From JAKAIY01 sp036258195 (GTDB lineage Bacteria; Chloroflexota; Ktedonobacteria; Ktedonobacterales; JADMIN01), in NCBI GenBank assembly GCA_036258195.1, contig DATAED010000163.1, forward strand, positions 1-18,030: 18,030 nt of DNA. Reading direction: 5' to 3'. Positions 6,571 through 14,033 of this stretch are shown piece by piece. The position numbers were made by a program, and so were the translations under genes. Position 1 is the stretch's first letter. Every line of letters starts with the position of its first letter. The notes beneath the pieces were generated by a model. The model was given only the letters and a program-made list of their open reading frames with translations. It was not told where the DNA came from and searched no databases.

Positions 6571-7401
6571 ATGCAGTTCCTGCCGGATATGACGCACTTC
6601 GCGTTGCATTTCCTGCATCTCTACGGCATGTGGGCGCTCTTCGCCCTGCTGCTGATCGAAGAGGCGGGCATTCCGCTCCCCGCGCCGGGCGATACCTTCA
6701 TCGCGCTGGCAGGCGCGCAGCCACACCGCACGCTGGCCTATACCATCCAGGTACTGGCGCTCTGCACGCTGGCCGTCTTCCTCGGCTCATCGGCGCTCTA
6801 CTGGGCGATGCGGCTGGGCGGGCGCTCCTTCCTCAATCGCTATGGTCGCTACCTGCACCTGAATCCGCAGCGCATGGAGCGCATCGAAGGCTGGATCATC
6901 AAGCGTGGCCCGCTGGCGATCATCCTGGGTCGGCTGATCCCCGGTTTGCGCATCCCGACGACGGTGATGTGTGGCCTGTCGAACGTCCGTTACCGCGACT
7001 TCGCGCCCTCCGCCGCGCTGGCCGGGTTCATCTGGTCGGCGCTCTACTTCCTGCTGGGCGCGGTGTTGCAGCGACGTGTCGGCCTGCTGACCTCCTATAT
7101 CACGGGCCTCTTCGACACGCTCGGCGATAGCACGATCCTGACGGCGCTGACCATCGGGCTGCTGCTGGTGGCGCTGCTCGGCGTCTGGGGGCTTGTTCAC
7201 CGCTGGCGCATGCGTCGCTTGCAGCAGGCCCAGCAGGCGCAGCGGGGGCGCACGCCATCGCAGGCGCTGGCGGCGACCAGAGCCTCAGCCAAAGCCTCAG
7301 CCAAAGCCTCAGCCAGAGCCTCAGCCAGAGCCTCAGCCAGAGCCTCAGCCAGAGCCTCAGCCAAGGCCGAGGTGGCCACGGAGTCGCCCACGCGCCACTA
7401 G
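6571..7401 (+). CDS. DedA-family membrane protein with basic repeat tail
   Basis: A 276-residue integral membrane protein. DedA (SNARE-associated/VTT domain) hallmarks are 'LLIEEAGIPLPAPGD' (27-41), which carries the acidic pair E30/E31, and 'GRLIPGLRIPTTVMCG' (120-135) with R121, P124 and R127. Hydrophobic stretches lie at about 10-31, 56-81, 112-135, 144-166 and 187-209. The family includes undecaprenyl-phosphate and phospholipid flippases, so lipid transport is likely; the lipid is not known. After 'HRWRMRRLQQ' the C-terminus is a cytoplasmic tail with seven ASA[KR] units (about 238-265), unusual for the family. AAAGG lies four bases before ATG 6571; a second Met is six codons later. It converges with yajQ with only eight bases between stop codons. 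Confidence 0.85.
   Translation: MQFLPDMTHFALHFLHLYGMWALFALLLIEEAGIPLPAPGDTFIALAGAQPHRTLAYTIQVLALCTLAVFLGSSALYWAMRLGGRSFLNRYGRYLHLNPQRMERIEGWIIKRGPLAIILGRLIPGLRIPTTVMCGLSNVRYRDFAPSAALAGFIWSALYFLLGAVLQRRVGLLTSYITGLFDTLGDSTILTALTIGLLLVALLGVWGLVHRWRMRRLQQAQQAQRGRTPSQALAATRASAKASAKASARASARASARASARASAKAEVATESPTRH
7282..7365 (+). repeat. Seven 12-bp tandem repeats coding ASA(K/R)
   Basis: Seven in-phase copies of GCCTCAGCCARA (the last ends AAG) cover 84 bp with almost no divergence. The unit is a multiple of three, so copy-number change keeps the DedA frame intact. In another plus-strand frame it reads Pro-Gln-Pro-Lys/Glu, and on the minus strand Ala-Glu-Ala-Leu; neither has gene signals. This is a likely site of slippage and length variation between strains. 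Confidence 0.95.
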
Positions 7402-7409
7402 CTCGCTGC

Positions 7410-7904
7410 TCACCGATAGTTGTTGAATTGCAGCGGGACGGAGTAGTCCTTGCCCTTCAGGAATTGCTGCACGGCCTGGAGGTCATCTTTGCTCTTGGCG
7501 GTCACGCGGATGGCGTCGCCCTGAATCTGCGACTTGACCTTGGGGAAGTTGTCGCGAACCGCCTTGCTGATCTCGCGGGCGAGATCCTGGTTGATGCCCT
7601 GCTGCAGTTCGATGTGCTGGCGCACCATGCCGCCGCTGGCCTGTTCCAGCTTGCCATCTTTGAGTATCTTGAGCGAGAGATTGCGACGCAGCAGCTTCGA
7701 TTCCAGCACGTCGCGCACGCTCTTGAGCGTGAACTCGCTGGCCGTGAGGATGGTCAGGCTCTTCTTGCCGTCGTAGTCAATCTCGGTCTTGGTGTCCTTC
7801 AGGTCGTAGCGCGTGAGGACTTCGCGGCGGGTCTGGTCGAGCGCGTTGACCAACTCCTGCTCATCATACTGGGAAACGACATCGAAGGAATTCTCGGCTG
7901 CCAT
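7410..7904 (-). CDS. yajQ: YajQ family nucleotide-binding protein (DUF520)
   Basis: A 164-residue protein matching YajQ in length and throughout. N-terminal 'NSFDVVSQYDEQELVNALDQTRREVLTRYDLK', the central 'GGMVRQHIELQQGINQDLAREISKAVRD', and C-terminal 'LQAVQQFLKGKDYSVPLQFNNYR' are close to the family consensus. YajQ proteins have two ferredoxin-like domains; Xanthomonas and Pseudomonas members bind cyclic di-GMP, and others bind nucleotides or RNA. Whether this one binds c-di-GMP is not visible. The SD is weak (GAGAG region). It follows thpR by 82 bp and may have its own promoter at 7971-7979. Confidence 0.93.
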   Translation of the reverse strand: MAAENSFDVVSQYDEQELVNALDQTRREVLTRYDLKDTKTEIDYDGKKSLTILTASEFTLKSVRDVLESKLLRRNLSLKILKDGKLEQASGGMVRQHIELQQGINQDLAREISKAVRDNFPKVKSQIQGDAIRVTAKSKDDLQAVQQFLKGKDYSVPLQFNNYR

Positions 7905-7970
7905 GCTCTATCTCTCGCTTTCACAGGCGCGGGATGATGAAACTGCTCGCAGACGCTAGCGCGCCACGAC

Positions 7971-7979
7971 ATTCTATCA
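7971..7979 (-). promoter_or_regulatory. Extended -10 promoter candidate for yajQ
   Basis: The minus strand reads TG-A-TAGAAT, an extended -10 about 67 bases upstream of the yajQ ATG. It lies in the 82-bp gap after thpR, suggesting yajQ can be expressed apart from the upstream operon. No good -35 is seen. Confidence 0.4.
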
Positions 7980-7986
7980 CCTGCCC

Positions 7987-8586
7987 TCACCTGCCCCGGC
8001 GACCGCCTGCGTGCAGGTCGCCCGCCAGCGGCGCGATGCTGAGCGCGGAGTAGCGTGCGCCTGTCGCCGCCAGATCGCTGCGCATGACTCGCAGGTCGTC
8101 CACCCGCCAGCGTGTCGGCGCGGGCGGCGGGCCAGCCAGCAGCGCGCGCAGGCGCTGGGCCGCCGTGTCGTCGAGCGGGCGCTTGAGTCGCGCCAGCGTC
8201 AGATGCGGCGAGAAGGGACGCTGCTCGCGGGGAAAGCCCAGCGCCTCCAGCGCATCGGCCAGGCGCCGCTGGAGGGCCAGCAGGCGCGGCGTCTCGCCGT
8301 CGACCCCTGCCCAGATGACGCGCGGCGCGTGTGGCGGCCCAAAGACGCCCAGCCCTGCCAGCGCCAGCTCGAATGGCCCGGCATGGCTGGCCACCTCGCC
8401 AGTCAGCGCGATGACCTGCGCCAGCGCCGCATCGTCCACGTCGCCCAGAAAGGCCAGCGTCAGGTGCATTCCTTCAGGCGCGGCAAAACGGACATCGGGC
8501 AGGGCGCGGGCCAGCCGCCGCTCCTCGCGCCGCAGCGCCTCGCGAGCGGCCTCGCTCAGATCGAGCGCGATGAAGACGCGCGTCAT
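7987..8586 (-). CDS. thpR: RNA 2',3'-cyclic phosphodiesterase (ThpR/LigT, 2H family)
   Basis: A 199-residue protein of the 2H phosphoesterase superfamily. It has both catalytic H-x-T-x motifs, 'HLTL' at 41-44 and 'HLTL' at 128-131, plus the typical N-terminus 'TRVFIALDLSEAAREAL' and 'GLGVFGPPHAPRVIWAGV'. Enzymes of this family open RNA 2',3'-cyclic phosphate ends to 2'-phosphates and can show tRNA-ligase activity in vitro. Length matches (about 180-200). GGAGGGAG lies a few bases before the ATG. It follows the metallophosphoesterase gene after 32 bp, probably in one operon, so two phosphoesterases are co-expressed. Confidence 0.92.
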   Translation of the reverse strand: MTRVFIALDLSEAAREALRREERRLARALPDVRFAAPEGMHLTLAFLGDVDDAALAQVIALTGEVASHAGPFELALAGLGVFGPPHAPRVIWAGVDGETPRLLALQRRLADALEALGFPREQRPFSPHLTLARLKRPLDDTAAQRLRALLAGPPPAPTRWRVDDLRVMRSDLAATGARYSALSIAPLAGDLHAGGRRGR

Positions 8587-8618
8587 GCGATGCTCCCTCC
8601 TCTAGCGCGGTAGGACGC

Positions 8619-9347
8619 TCATACGCGCCGCCACTCGCCCTTGCGCCAGCGAGCGCGCGGGATGGGGGAGGCGTCTTGCGCGGCGAAGAGCGCATCGAGG
8701 TCGAAGGGAACGCGCCGCAGCGAGATGTCGAGTCGCGCGCCGTCGCTCGCGACGACGGCGTATTCCGCCCAGGAAGGATTGCGAATCGTCGTGGCGGGCG
8801 CGATGGCGTCCTTGGCAAAGCCCACCGCGCCAGGATTGAGGATCAGCGCATCGCGGTAACGCCGCAGGAGCTGCTGGTGCGTGTGGCCACCGGCGTAGAG
8901 CTGCGCGGGCGTCGCGGCCAGCATCTCGTCGAGCGCGGCGTCTGATGTCTCGGCGGTGATGCGCTCATCATACGAGCGCGGCGAGCCGTGATAGCACAGC
9001 AGCGTCACACCCTCGCTCAGCGACTCGCTGACCGTCGGCTGAAACGTGTGGATGTAGGTCACATCATCGTCCGTGAGCTGAGCGGCGATCCAGCGGTCGT
9101 CGTCGTCGTAGCCCGGCGCGCTGTCGCCACGCCGCAGCGCCAGCAGGGCGGCGTCGGTGTTGCCCATCACGACGGGGCAGCCCAGCGCGCGCAATCGGGT
9201 GATGACCTCGTGGGGCTGCGGGCCGAGAGCGGCGACATCACCGAGGCAGACGATGCGCGTGATAGTCTCGTCGGCAATCGCCGCCAGCACCGCTTCGAGC
9301 GCGGGCAGATTGCCGTGGATATCCGAGAGAATGGCGATCTTCTGCAT
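8619..9347 (-). CDS. Calcineurin-like metallophosphoesterase (YfcE-related)
   Basis: A 242-residue protein with all five metal-site blocks of the family: 'SDIHGN' (D9, H11), 'CLGDVAALGP' (D37), 'MGNTD' (N63), 'CYHGSP' (H120) and 'GGHTH' (H155, H157). The set is complete, so it is expected to be an active two-metal phosphodiesterase or phosphatase; the substrate is unknown. The chosen ATG at 9347 gives the start 'MQKIAILSDIHGN', typical of the family, and GAGGAAG precedes it. The frame is open upstream but that part overlaps a hairpin-rich spacer and looks non-coding. The next gene is thpR, 32 bp away. Confidence 0.9.
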   Translation of the reverse strand: MQKIAILSDIHGNLPALEAVLAAIADETITRIVCLGDVAALGPQPHEVITRLRALGCPVVMGNTDAALLALRRGDSAPGYDDDDRWIAAQLTDDDVTYIHTFQPTVSESLSEGVTLLCYHGSPRSYDERITAETSDAALDEMLAATPAQLYAGGHTHQQLLRRYRDALILNPGAVGFAKDAIAPATTIRNPSWAEYAVVASDGARLDISLRRVPFDLDALFAAQDASPIPRARWRKGEWRRV

Positions 9348-9375
9348 GATGCTTCCTCTCTGCGCTGGTCGTTCT

Positions 9376-9467
9376 CGGCCTTGAAAGGCCGTCATGTGCG
9401 CTGCTACGCAGCGACGCACAGGGGATTTTAAGCCCCGTCCGTCCCGTGCGCCGGCCATTCATGGCCG
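9376..9467. other. Multi-hairpin intergenic element between purH and the phosphoesterase gene
   Basis: Four inverted repeats stand in 92 bp. CGGCCTT-GA-AAGGCCG (9376-9391) is perfect. 9395-9420 is a TGTGCGCTGC / GCAGCG(A)CGCACA hairpin. GGGG/CCCC (9421-9436) encloses an AT-rich TTTTAA core. CGGCCAT-TC-ATGGCCG (9452-9467) is perfect. The first and last share CGGCC arms with different centres. Short T-runs are absent after the stems on the minus strand, so it is not a simple terminator. It may be a REP/MITE-type repeat or a structured RNA; I do not recognise a known family. Confidence 0.6.
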
Positions 9468-9503
9468 CGACCTTTCACCAACCCTCGAAACGGCGCGCGC
9501 TCT

Positions 9504-11138
9504 CTAATGCCGGAAATGGCGCTGGCCGGTGACGATCATGGCGATGCCATAGGTATTCGCCATCTTGATGGACTCCTCATCGCGGATCGAGCCGCCCGGC
9601 TGGATGATGGCTGTGATGCCCGCCTTGGCCGCCGTCTCCACGCTATCCGGGAAAGGGAAGTAGGCGTCGGAGGCCATCACGGAGCCGCGCGAGCGATCAC
9701 CCGCGCGCTCCACCGCGATCTGCACGCTGTAAACGCGGCTCATCTGCCCGGCGCCCACGCCGACGATCATCAGGTTCTTGGCCAGCACGATGGCGTTGGA
9801 TTTGACATGCCGCACGGCCTTCCAGGCGAAGAGCAGATCGGTCAGTTCCTCCAGGGTTGGCTCGCGCTCCGTCACCACTTTGCGCTGCGTATCCAGCTCG
9901 CTCACCATATCCGCCGTCTGGATCAGCAGGCCGCCGCTGACGCGCCGCACATCCATGCGGCTCATGTCGTGAGCGTTGGCCGCCATGCTGGCGGGCGAGG
10001 CTGGCCCAATCGGCGTGTTGGTCGCCAGCAGGCGCAGATTCTTCTTCTTCGTCAGCAGGGCTAGCGCCGCCTCTGAGTAGCTCGGCGCGATGATAGCCTC
10101 GTAAAAGAGATGCGAGACTTCCTGCGCGGTGGCCTCATCCACCTCGCGATTGAAGCCAACGATGCCGCCGTAGGCCGAGACGGGATCACCGGCATGCGCG
10201 CGGATGTAGCTCTGCGCCAGCGTATCGCCGCAGGCCAGCCCGCACGGATTGGTGTGCTTGATGATGGCCGTGGTGGGCGCGCTGAAGCTGGCGACGGCGG
10301 CCAGCGCGCCATCCAGATCGAGCAGATTGTTGTAGCCCATCTCCTTGCCGTGCAGCATGTGCGAGCCTGCCACCGTGGCGATGGCCTGCGCGGGCTGCGT
10401 CGCCTCGTGGCTGTCGTTGGCCTCGTCGGCGTGCTCATCCAGCCCGCCATGATCCTGTGTCCAGCCGTAGAGCGCTGCCGCCTGATGCGGATTCTCGCCG
10501 TAGCGCAGCTTGCGCAGCCGCCGCAGCCCCAGCGTCATCTGTTCCGGGAAGGCGGCGTCCTCCTGCCCGCGCCGCAGGTAGGCCGCGATGGCGGTGTCAT
10601 ATAGCGCGGTGAGCTGAAAGGCGGTGATGGCGAGGCGGCGGCGCGTCTCCAGGCTGACGCCGCCGGTCGTCTCCAGCTCGATCAGTGTCTCCTCGTAGTC
10701 TTCGGGCCGCGCGATGACCGTCACCGAGGCGAAATTCTTAGCGGCGGCGCGCAGCAGCGTCACTCCGCCGATGTCGATCTTCTCGATGGCGTCGTCCAGT
10801 GTCACGCCGGGCTGCGCAATCGTCTCGCTGAAGGGATAGAGGTTGCAGACGACGAAGTCGATGGGCTGGATGCCGTGCTGCGCCAGTTCGGCCAGATGCG
10901 CGGGATCATCGCGGCGGGCCAGCACGCCAGCGTGGACGGCGGGATGCAACGTCTTGACGCGCCCACCCAGAATCTCCGGGAAGCCCGTCAGGTCGGCGAT
11001 GGAGCGCACCGGCACACCCGCGGTCTCCAGCGCGCGCATGGTGTTACCCGTCGAGAAGATCTCGACGCCCTGCTGCGCCAATCCTGCGGCCAAAGCCTCG
11101 ATGCCGTGTTTATTGTCCACGCTGATGATGGCGCGCAT
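9504..11138 (-). CDS. purH: Bifunctional AICAR formyltransferase / IMP cyclohydrolase
   Basis: A 544-residue PurH performing the last two steps of IMP synthesis. The N-terminal MGS-fold cyclohydrolase has 'IISVDNKHGIEALAAGLAQQGVEIFSTGNT' and 'GGRVKTLHPAVHAG' (58-71). 'LRYGENPHQ' (211-219) opens the transformylase domain. The catalytic Lys-His is at 294-295 in 'IIKHTNPCG', and 'FPFPDSVETAAKAGITAIIQPGGSIRD' plus a terminal 'RHFRH' complete the conserved C-terminus. GAGGAG lies eight bases before the ATG. An unusual Asp/Glu/His/Ala-rich insert of about 20 residues (about 232-251) lies between 'YGW' and 'HGKEMGYNN'. It follows mglA by 66 bp. No other purine gene is nearby. Confidence 0.97.
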   Translation of the reverse strand: MRAIISVDNKHGIEALAAGLAQQGVEIFSTGNTMRALETAGVPVRSIADLTGFPEILGGRVKTLHPAVHAGVLARRDDPAHLAELAQHGIQPIDFVVCNLYPFSETIAQPGVTLDDAIEKIDIGGVTLLRAAAKNFASVTVIARPEDYEETLIELETTGGVSLETRRRLAITAFQLTALYDTAIAAYLRRGQEDAAFPEQMTLGLRRLRKLRYGENPHQAAALYGWTQDHGGLDEHADEANDSHEATQPAQAIATVAGSHMLHGKEMGYNNLLDLDGALAAVASFSAPTTAIIKHTNPCGLACGDTLAQSYIRAHAGDPVSAYGGIVGFNREVDEATAQEVSHLFYEAIIAPSYSEAALALLTKKKNLRLLATNTPIGPASPASMAANAHDMSRMDVRRVSGGLLIQTADMVSELDTQRKVVTEREPTLEELTDLLFAWKAVRHVKSNAIVLAKNLMIVGVGAGQMSRVYSVQIAVERAGDRSRGSVMASDAYFPFPDSVETAAKAGITAIIQPGGSIRDEESIKMANTYGIAMIVTGQRHFRH

Positions 11139-11204
11139 AGCTGTAGCTCCTCAAACCAACCAATCGGACTCCATCAACACGCTGCGCCGCAGTGTGTCGG
11201 CGCG

Positions 11205-11780
11205 TCACAGGCTGCCCATGACCGCTTTGCAGATGGCGCGCAGCGTCGGGAAGACCCCCTCGCCCGTCAACGCGGACGCGGCGAAGGCGGGCGCCCGGCG
11301 GCGATTCAGGTAGCGGTCGAGCGTGGGGATGGGGACAGCGCCAGGCAGATCACGTTTGTTCCACTGCATGATGAACGGGAAGGAGCCGAGGTCTCTGCCC
11401 ATGCGGCGCATGTTCATCTCCAGCTCCAGCAGGTTCTGGAAGTTCTCTTCCAGCTTCTCTGGCGAGGAGTCGGCCACAAAGACGATGCCGTCCACGCCGT
11501 TCAGCACGGCCACGCGGGTGCGCTCGTAGAGCACCTGGCCGGGCACGGTGTAGAGGGCGAAGCGCACGCGAAAGCCGTGTACCTGGCCCAGATCGAGCGG
11601 CAGGAAGTCGAAGAAGAGGGTACGCTCGCTCTCGGTGGCGATGGAGAGCAGGTCGCCGCGCGCAGGCCGAGGCGCATGACTATGGATGTATTGCAGGTTG
11701 GTCGTCTTCCCGCAGAAGCCCGTGCCATAGTAGACGATCTTGCACTGGATTTCCCGCTTGGCGACGTTGATTAGCGCCAT
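11205..11780 (-). CDS. mglA: MglA-family small Ras-like GTPase
   Basis: A 191-residue GTPase that matches MglA almost end to end. The P-loop is 'GTGFCGKTTN' (19-28); 'SIATESERTLFFDFLPLDLG' (46-65) carries the switch I Thr. The G3 region is 'YTVPGQ' (77-82), with Thr where Ras has Asp, a known MglA trait. G4 is 'NKRD' (141-144) and G5 'SAL' (169-171). In Myxococcus MglA sets cell polarity and motility, with the roadblock protein MglB as its GAP. The canonical second P-loop Pro (GPGLCGKTT) is Thr here, a minor change. The roadblock gene lies 42 bp upstream, the classic order. The role in this organism is unknown. Confidence 0.95.
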   Translation of the reverse strand: MALINVAKREIQCKIVYYGTGFCGKTTNLQYIHSHAPRPARGDLLSIATESERTLFFDFLPLDLGQVHGFRVRFALYTVPGQVLYERTRVAVLNGVDGIVFVADSSPEKLEENFQNLLELEMNMRRMGRDLGSFPFIMQWNKRDLPGAVPIPTLDRYLNRRRAPAFAASALTGEGVFPTLRAICKAVMGSL

Positions 11781-11822
11781 GCGCCACCTGCTCCGTTCTC
11801 GTTGACACTCATGCTGGCGCCG

Positions 11823-12317
11823 CTAATCCTGAAAGAGCGAGTCGATGGCGCTGGCCGCGTCGCTGCGGAACTGCACATTCACCACCTGCTGCCGCGCCTC
11901 GGAGGCGCCGTGACGCACGCGGTCGAGCACGCGCTCCAGCTCTTCGCCGGACTTGCGCGCCAGCACTTTGACCAGCCCCACATGCGTCTGCTGATCGAAG
12001 ACCACCACCAGCAGCCACTGCTCGCCGATCAGATTGCTGAGGATGTTCTCCTGCACGCCCTGCTGCAAGATGCTGCGAAAGTCGTGCTCGCCCAGGATCT
12101 CCGCGACCTGACGCGACGAGGAGAACGCGCCAGCCATCAGCGCGCCCAGCGCCGTCAGGTCGCGCTGGCCCTGCTGCCCCTGCGAGGCGATGAGCTGCCC
12201 GCTCTTATCGAGCAGGATGGTGTAGCTCGCGCTGGTGTCGAGCGCCAGTCGCCCCAGGACACGAGCGATGTTGGCCAGCTCGCCCTCCGATACGACGAGA
12301 TTGGTGAGTTGCTCCAT
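11823..12317 (-). CDS. mglB: Roadblock/LC7-domain protein (MglB-like)
   Basis: A 164-residue protein with a roadblock/LC7 alpha-beta fold: 'ELANIARVLGRLALDTSASYTILLDKSGQLIASQG' (13-47), 'ALGALMAGAFSSSRQVAEILGE', and 'LIGEQWLLVVVFDQQTHVGLVKVLARKS'. Roadblock proteins act as dimeric GAPs or regulators for MglA-like GTPases, and here the MglA gene lies directly downstream. AAGGGG lies eight bases before the ATG. The C-terminal tail (from about 140) is longer than the minimal domain and carries 'DAASAIDSLFQD'. A TATAAT box upstream marks the likely operon promoter. Confidence 0.92.
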   Translation of the reverse strand: MEQLTNLVVSEGELANIARVLGRLALDTSASYTILLDKSGQLIASQGQQGQRDLTALGALMAGAFSSSRQVAEILGEHDFRSILQQGVQENILSNLIGEQWLLVVVFDQQTHVGLVKVLARKSGEELERVLDRVRHGASEARQQVVNVQFRSDAASAIDSLFQD

Positions 12318-12418
12318 GCTCAGCCCCTTGCGTCCCCTCGCTCGCGGAGAGCGACGCGCGCCGCCCCCGCGTCGCCGTGCTCGTCGCCGGGCGCAAACGT
12401 CGGGAACGTAACGCCGTC

Positions 12419-12424
12419 ATTATA
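12419..12424 (-). promoter_or_regulatory. -10 box (TATAAT) for the mglBA-purH transcript
   Basis: A perfect TATAAT on the minus strand, about 100 bases before the mglB ATG. The region 17 bp upstream has no TTGACA-like -35. It is the best -10 match I noticed and lies in the only intergenic gap upstream of the mglB-mglA-purH run. Confidence 0.5.
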
Positions 12425-12494
12425 CGGCCTGGCGCGCCCTCCCGCTAGCAGCGTAGGCCTGAGTGAGCGTCATGCCGCCACATGCGCCCGACGC

Positions 12495-13169
12495 CTACCA
12501 ACTCGGCGCTCGGTCAGATTCAGCCCGCTCAGCATGGGCCAGAAGCCCACCTGAGCGCACGAGCAGCGCAATGACAGCGAAGAACCACCAGAGTACCTCC
12601 AGGCTCCAGGCGATATCGTCAACCAGGGGCAGCGCGATGAAGAGGTCGATGGCGCCCAGCGCAGCGAACACGACCGCCAGCCCCATCGCGCTATAGCCCA
12701 GGGCGCGCGTCACGATGCGGCTGCGCAGGATGGTATACCGCAGCGGGAAGAAGACGGCGGGCACGGCGACGACAAATAGCAGGCGATGAGTCGCGTTGAT
12801 CAGATCCAGGTTGATCAACTCAATCGTGGGCTGACTTCCTGTGGCGGCGCTAAAGAAGAACGCGACTTCGACCAGGTTCGTCATCACCAGCAGTACCCCG
12901 CCGCAGAGCGTCAGCCAGCCGGAAAAACGCTCGGTCGCGTTCGCAAGGTGGGCCAGGGCGAGAGCGAAGACAACGCAGAGTACGATTCCTACCGTCTGGC
13001 GCCACGCCGCAAACATGATCAGCGTGTGGGAAGCGAGAAATGCGGCCAACTGCGCCTGTGTGGGATTCGGCTGCAAAGGGGTCAGGTTGATGTTGTACGA
13101 GATGGTCAGCATGACCACCCCAACCAGGCCCGCCAGCGCGTTGTAGCGCGCGAATGAGCGCGAAGACAT
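12495..13169 (-). CDS. Six-helix membrane protein, paralog of the next gene upstream
   Basis: A 224-residue membrane protein with six likely helices (about 9-25, 50-75, 83-108, 126-148, 156-178, 187-207). By eye about half of aligned residues match the neighbour at 13344-14033, including 'NPTQAQLAAF', 'VFALALAHLA', 'PTIELINLDLI' and 'VVAVPAVFFPLRYTILRS'. I do not recognise the family and no catalytic motif is evident. ATG 13169 is chosen because AGGGAGG precedes it and 'MSSRSFAR' aligns with the paralog's 'MSTRTFAR'. A tandem duplication is likely. Confidence 0.75.
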   Translation of the reverse strand: MSSRSFARYNALAGLVGVVMLTISYNINLTPLQPNPTQAQLAAFLASHTLIMFAAWRQTVGIVLCVVFALALAHLANATERFSGWLTLCGGVLLVMTNLVEVAFFFSAATGSQPTIELINLDLINATHRLLFVVAVPAVFFPLRYTILRSRIVTRALGYSAMGLAVVFAALGAIDLFIALPLVDDIAWSLEVLWWFFAVIALLVRSGGLLAHAERAESDRAPSW

Positions 13170-13261
13170 CAGCAGCAGCCTCCCTGACGATAGGCGCCAT
13201 CTGGCGTTGTCGTTGCAGTATCGCATGGCGGGAGGGAGCGTAGCGCCCTACAAACGTCCGT

Positions 13262-13296
13262 CACGCCGCCCCTCGTGTCTGTGAGGGTAGGGCGTG
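13262..13296 (-). terminator. Imperfect hairpin between the two membrane paralogs
   Basis: CACGCC and CCCTC (13262-13274) pair with GAGGG and GGCGTG (13283-13296) around an eight-base loop. A small internal bulge interrupts the stem. On the minus strand the base sequence after it contains only GTTTG, a weak T-tract. It probably reduces read-through from the upstream paralog into the downstream one. Confidence 0.4.
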
Positions 13297-13343
13297 GCGG
13301 AACTGCCGCAGGAGGCGCAAGAACGAGCGGTCGCGCCACTCGC

Positions 13344-14033
13344 TCAGGCCAGCGCTGGCTCTGGCTCAGAGCGTTGCTGTGTCGCGGTGGCCGCGAATTT
13401 GCCTGAGCGCATGAGCAGCGCGATAGCTGCGAGCAGCCACCAGACGCCCTGGATGCTCCCCACTACGTCGTCCACCGCCTGAAGCTGGACGAAGAGGTCG
13501 GCCACGCCCAGCGCCACAAAGAGGATCGCCAGTGCAAGCGTCGCATATCCATAGGCGCGTGGCAGCGTCCGGACGCTCTGCCTGCTGAGGATGATGTAGC
13601 CCAGCGGGAAGAACACGGCGGGCGCGGTGACGACGAAATACATGCGCTGCAAGGCATGGATCAGGTCCAGGCTGATGAGCGGCGTCGTGGCCTGGACGCT
13701 CGTGGCGGCGGTGAAGTAGAACGCCGTCTCGACCACGCTGGTCGCCGTCAGCAGGAGTCCGCCGTACAGCGTGAGCGTACCCGCGTAGCGTTTGGTGGCG
13801 CCGGCCAGATGAACCAGGGCCAGGGCGAAGGCGATGCAGAGCGTGGATCCTACCGCCTGGAGCCATCCGCCAACCATGATCTGTATATGATACGCCAGCC
13901 CGAACGCGACCAACTGCGCATGGGTCGGGTTCGCCTGAGGCGGACCTGGGTTGATACGGTATGAGACCATCTGCATGATGACGCCGATGAGTCCCACGAG
14001 GCCGCTGAGGCGAGCAAACGTGCGTGTTGACAT
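13344..14033 (-). CDS. Six-helix membrane protein, upstream paralog
   Basis: A 229-residue membrane protein with six likely helices (about 8-24, 52-76, 85-109, 124-147, 158-181, 188-208) and a Pro/Glu tail. It shares layout and motifs with the paralog at 12495-13169: 'NPTHAQLVAF', 'CIAFALALVHLAGATKRYAG', 'FTAATSVQATTPLISLDLI' and 'VVTAPAVFFPLGYIIL'. Two starts are possible: ATG 14033, with AGGAG 11 bases upstream and aligning with the paralog; and ATG 14096 (21 codons longer), with a strong AGGAGG seven bases upstream. I prefer 14033 on homology but cannot exclude 14096. No family is recognised. Confidence 0.75.
   Translation of the reverse strand: MSTRTFARLSGLVGLIGVIMQMVSYRINPGPPQANPTHAQLVAFGLAYHIQIMVGGWLQAVGSTLCIAFALALVHLAGATKRYAGTLTLYGGLLLTATSVVETAFYFTAATSVQATTPLISLDLIHALQRMYFVVTAPAVFFPLGYIILSRQSVRTLPRAYGYATLALAILFVALGVADLFVQLQAVDDVVGSIQGVWWLLAAIALLMRSGKFAATATQQRSEPEPALA

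Noticed and set aside
7282..7365. CRISPR array or minisatellite-like direct repeat
   Set aside because: Units are 12 bp and contiguous with no spacers, so it is a coding tandem repeat.
7193..7426. Pro-Gln-Pro-Glu repeat frame over the DedA tail
   Set aside because: It is an alternate reading of the 12-bp tandem repeat within the DedA gene, with no start signals.
9348..9458. N-terminal extension of the metallophosphoesterase
   Set aside because: The frame stays open upstream, but those residues overlap the hairpin element, and 'MQKIAILSDIHGN' is the standard family start with its own SD.
11178..11196. Hairpin CACGCTGC-GCC-GCAGTGTG between mglA and purH
   Set aside because: On the transcribed minus strand the stem has an A-C mismatch, and no T-run follows, so it is not a credible terminator.
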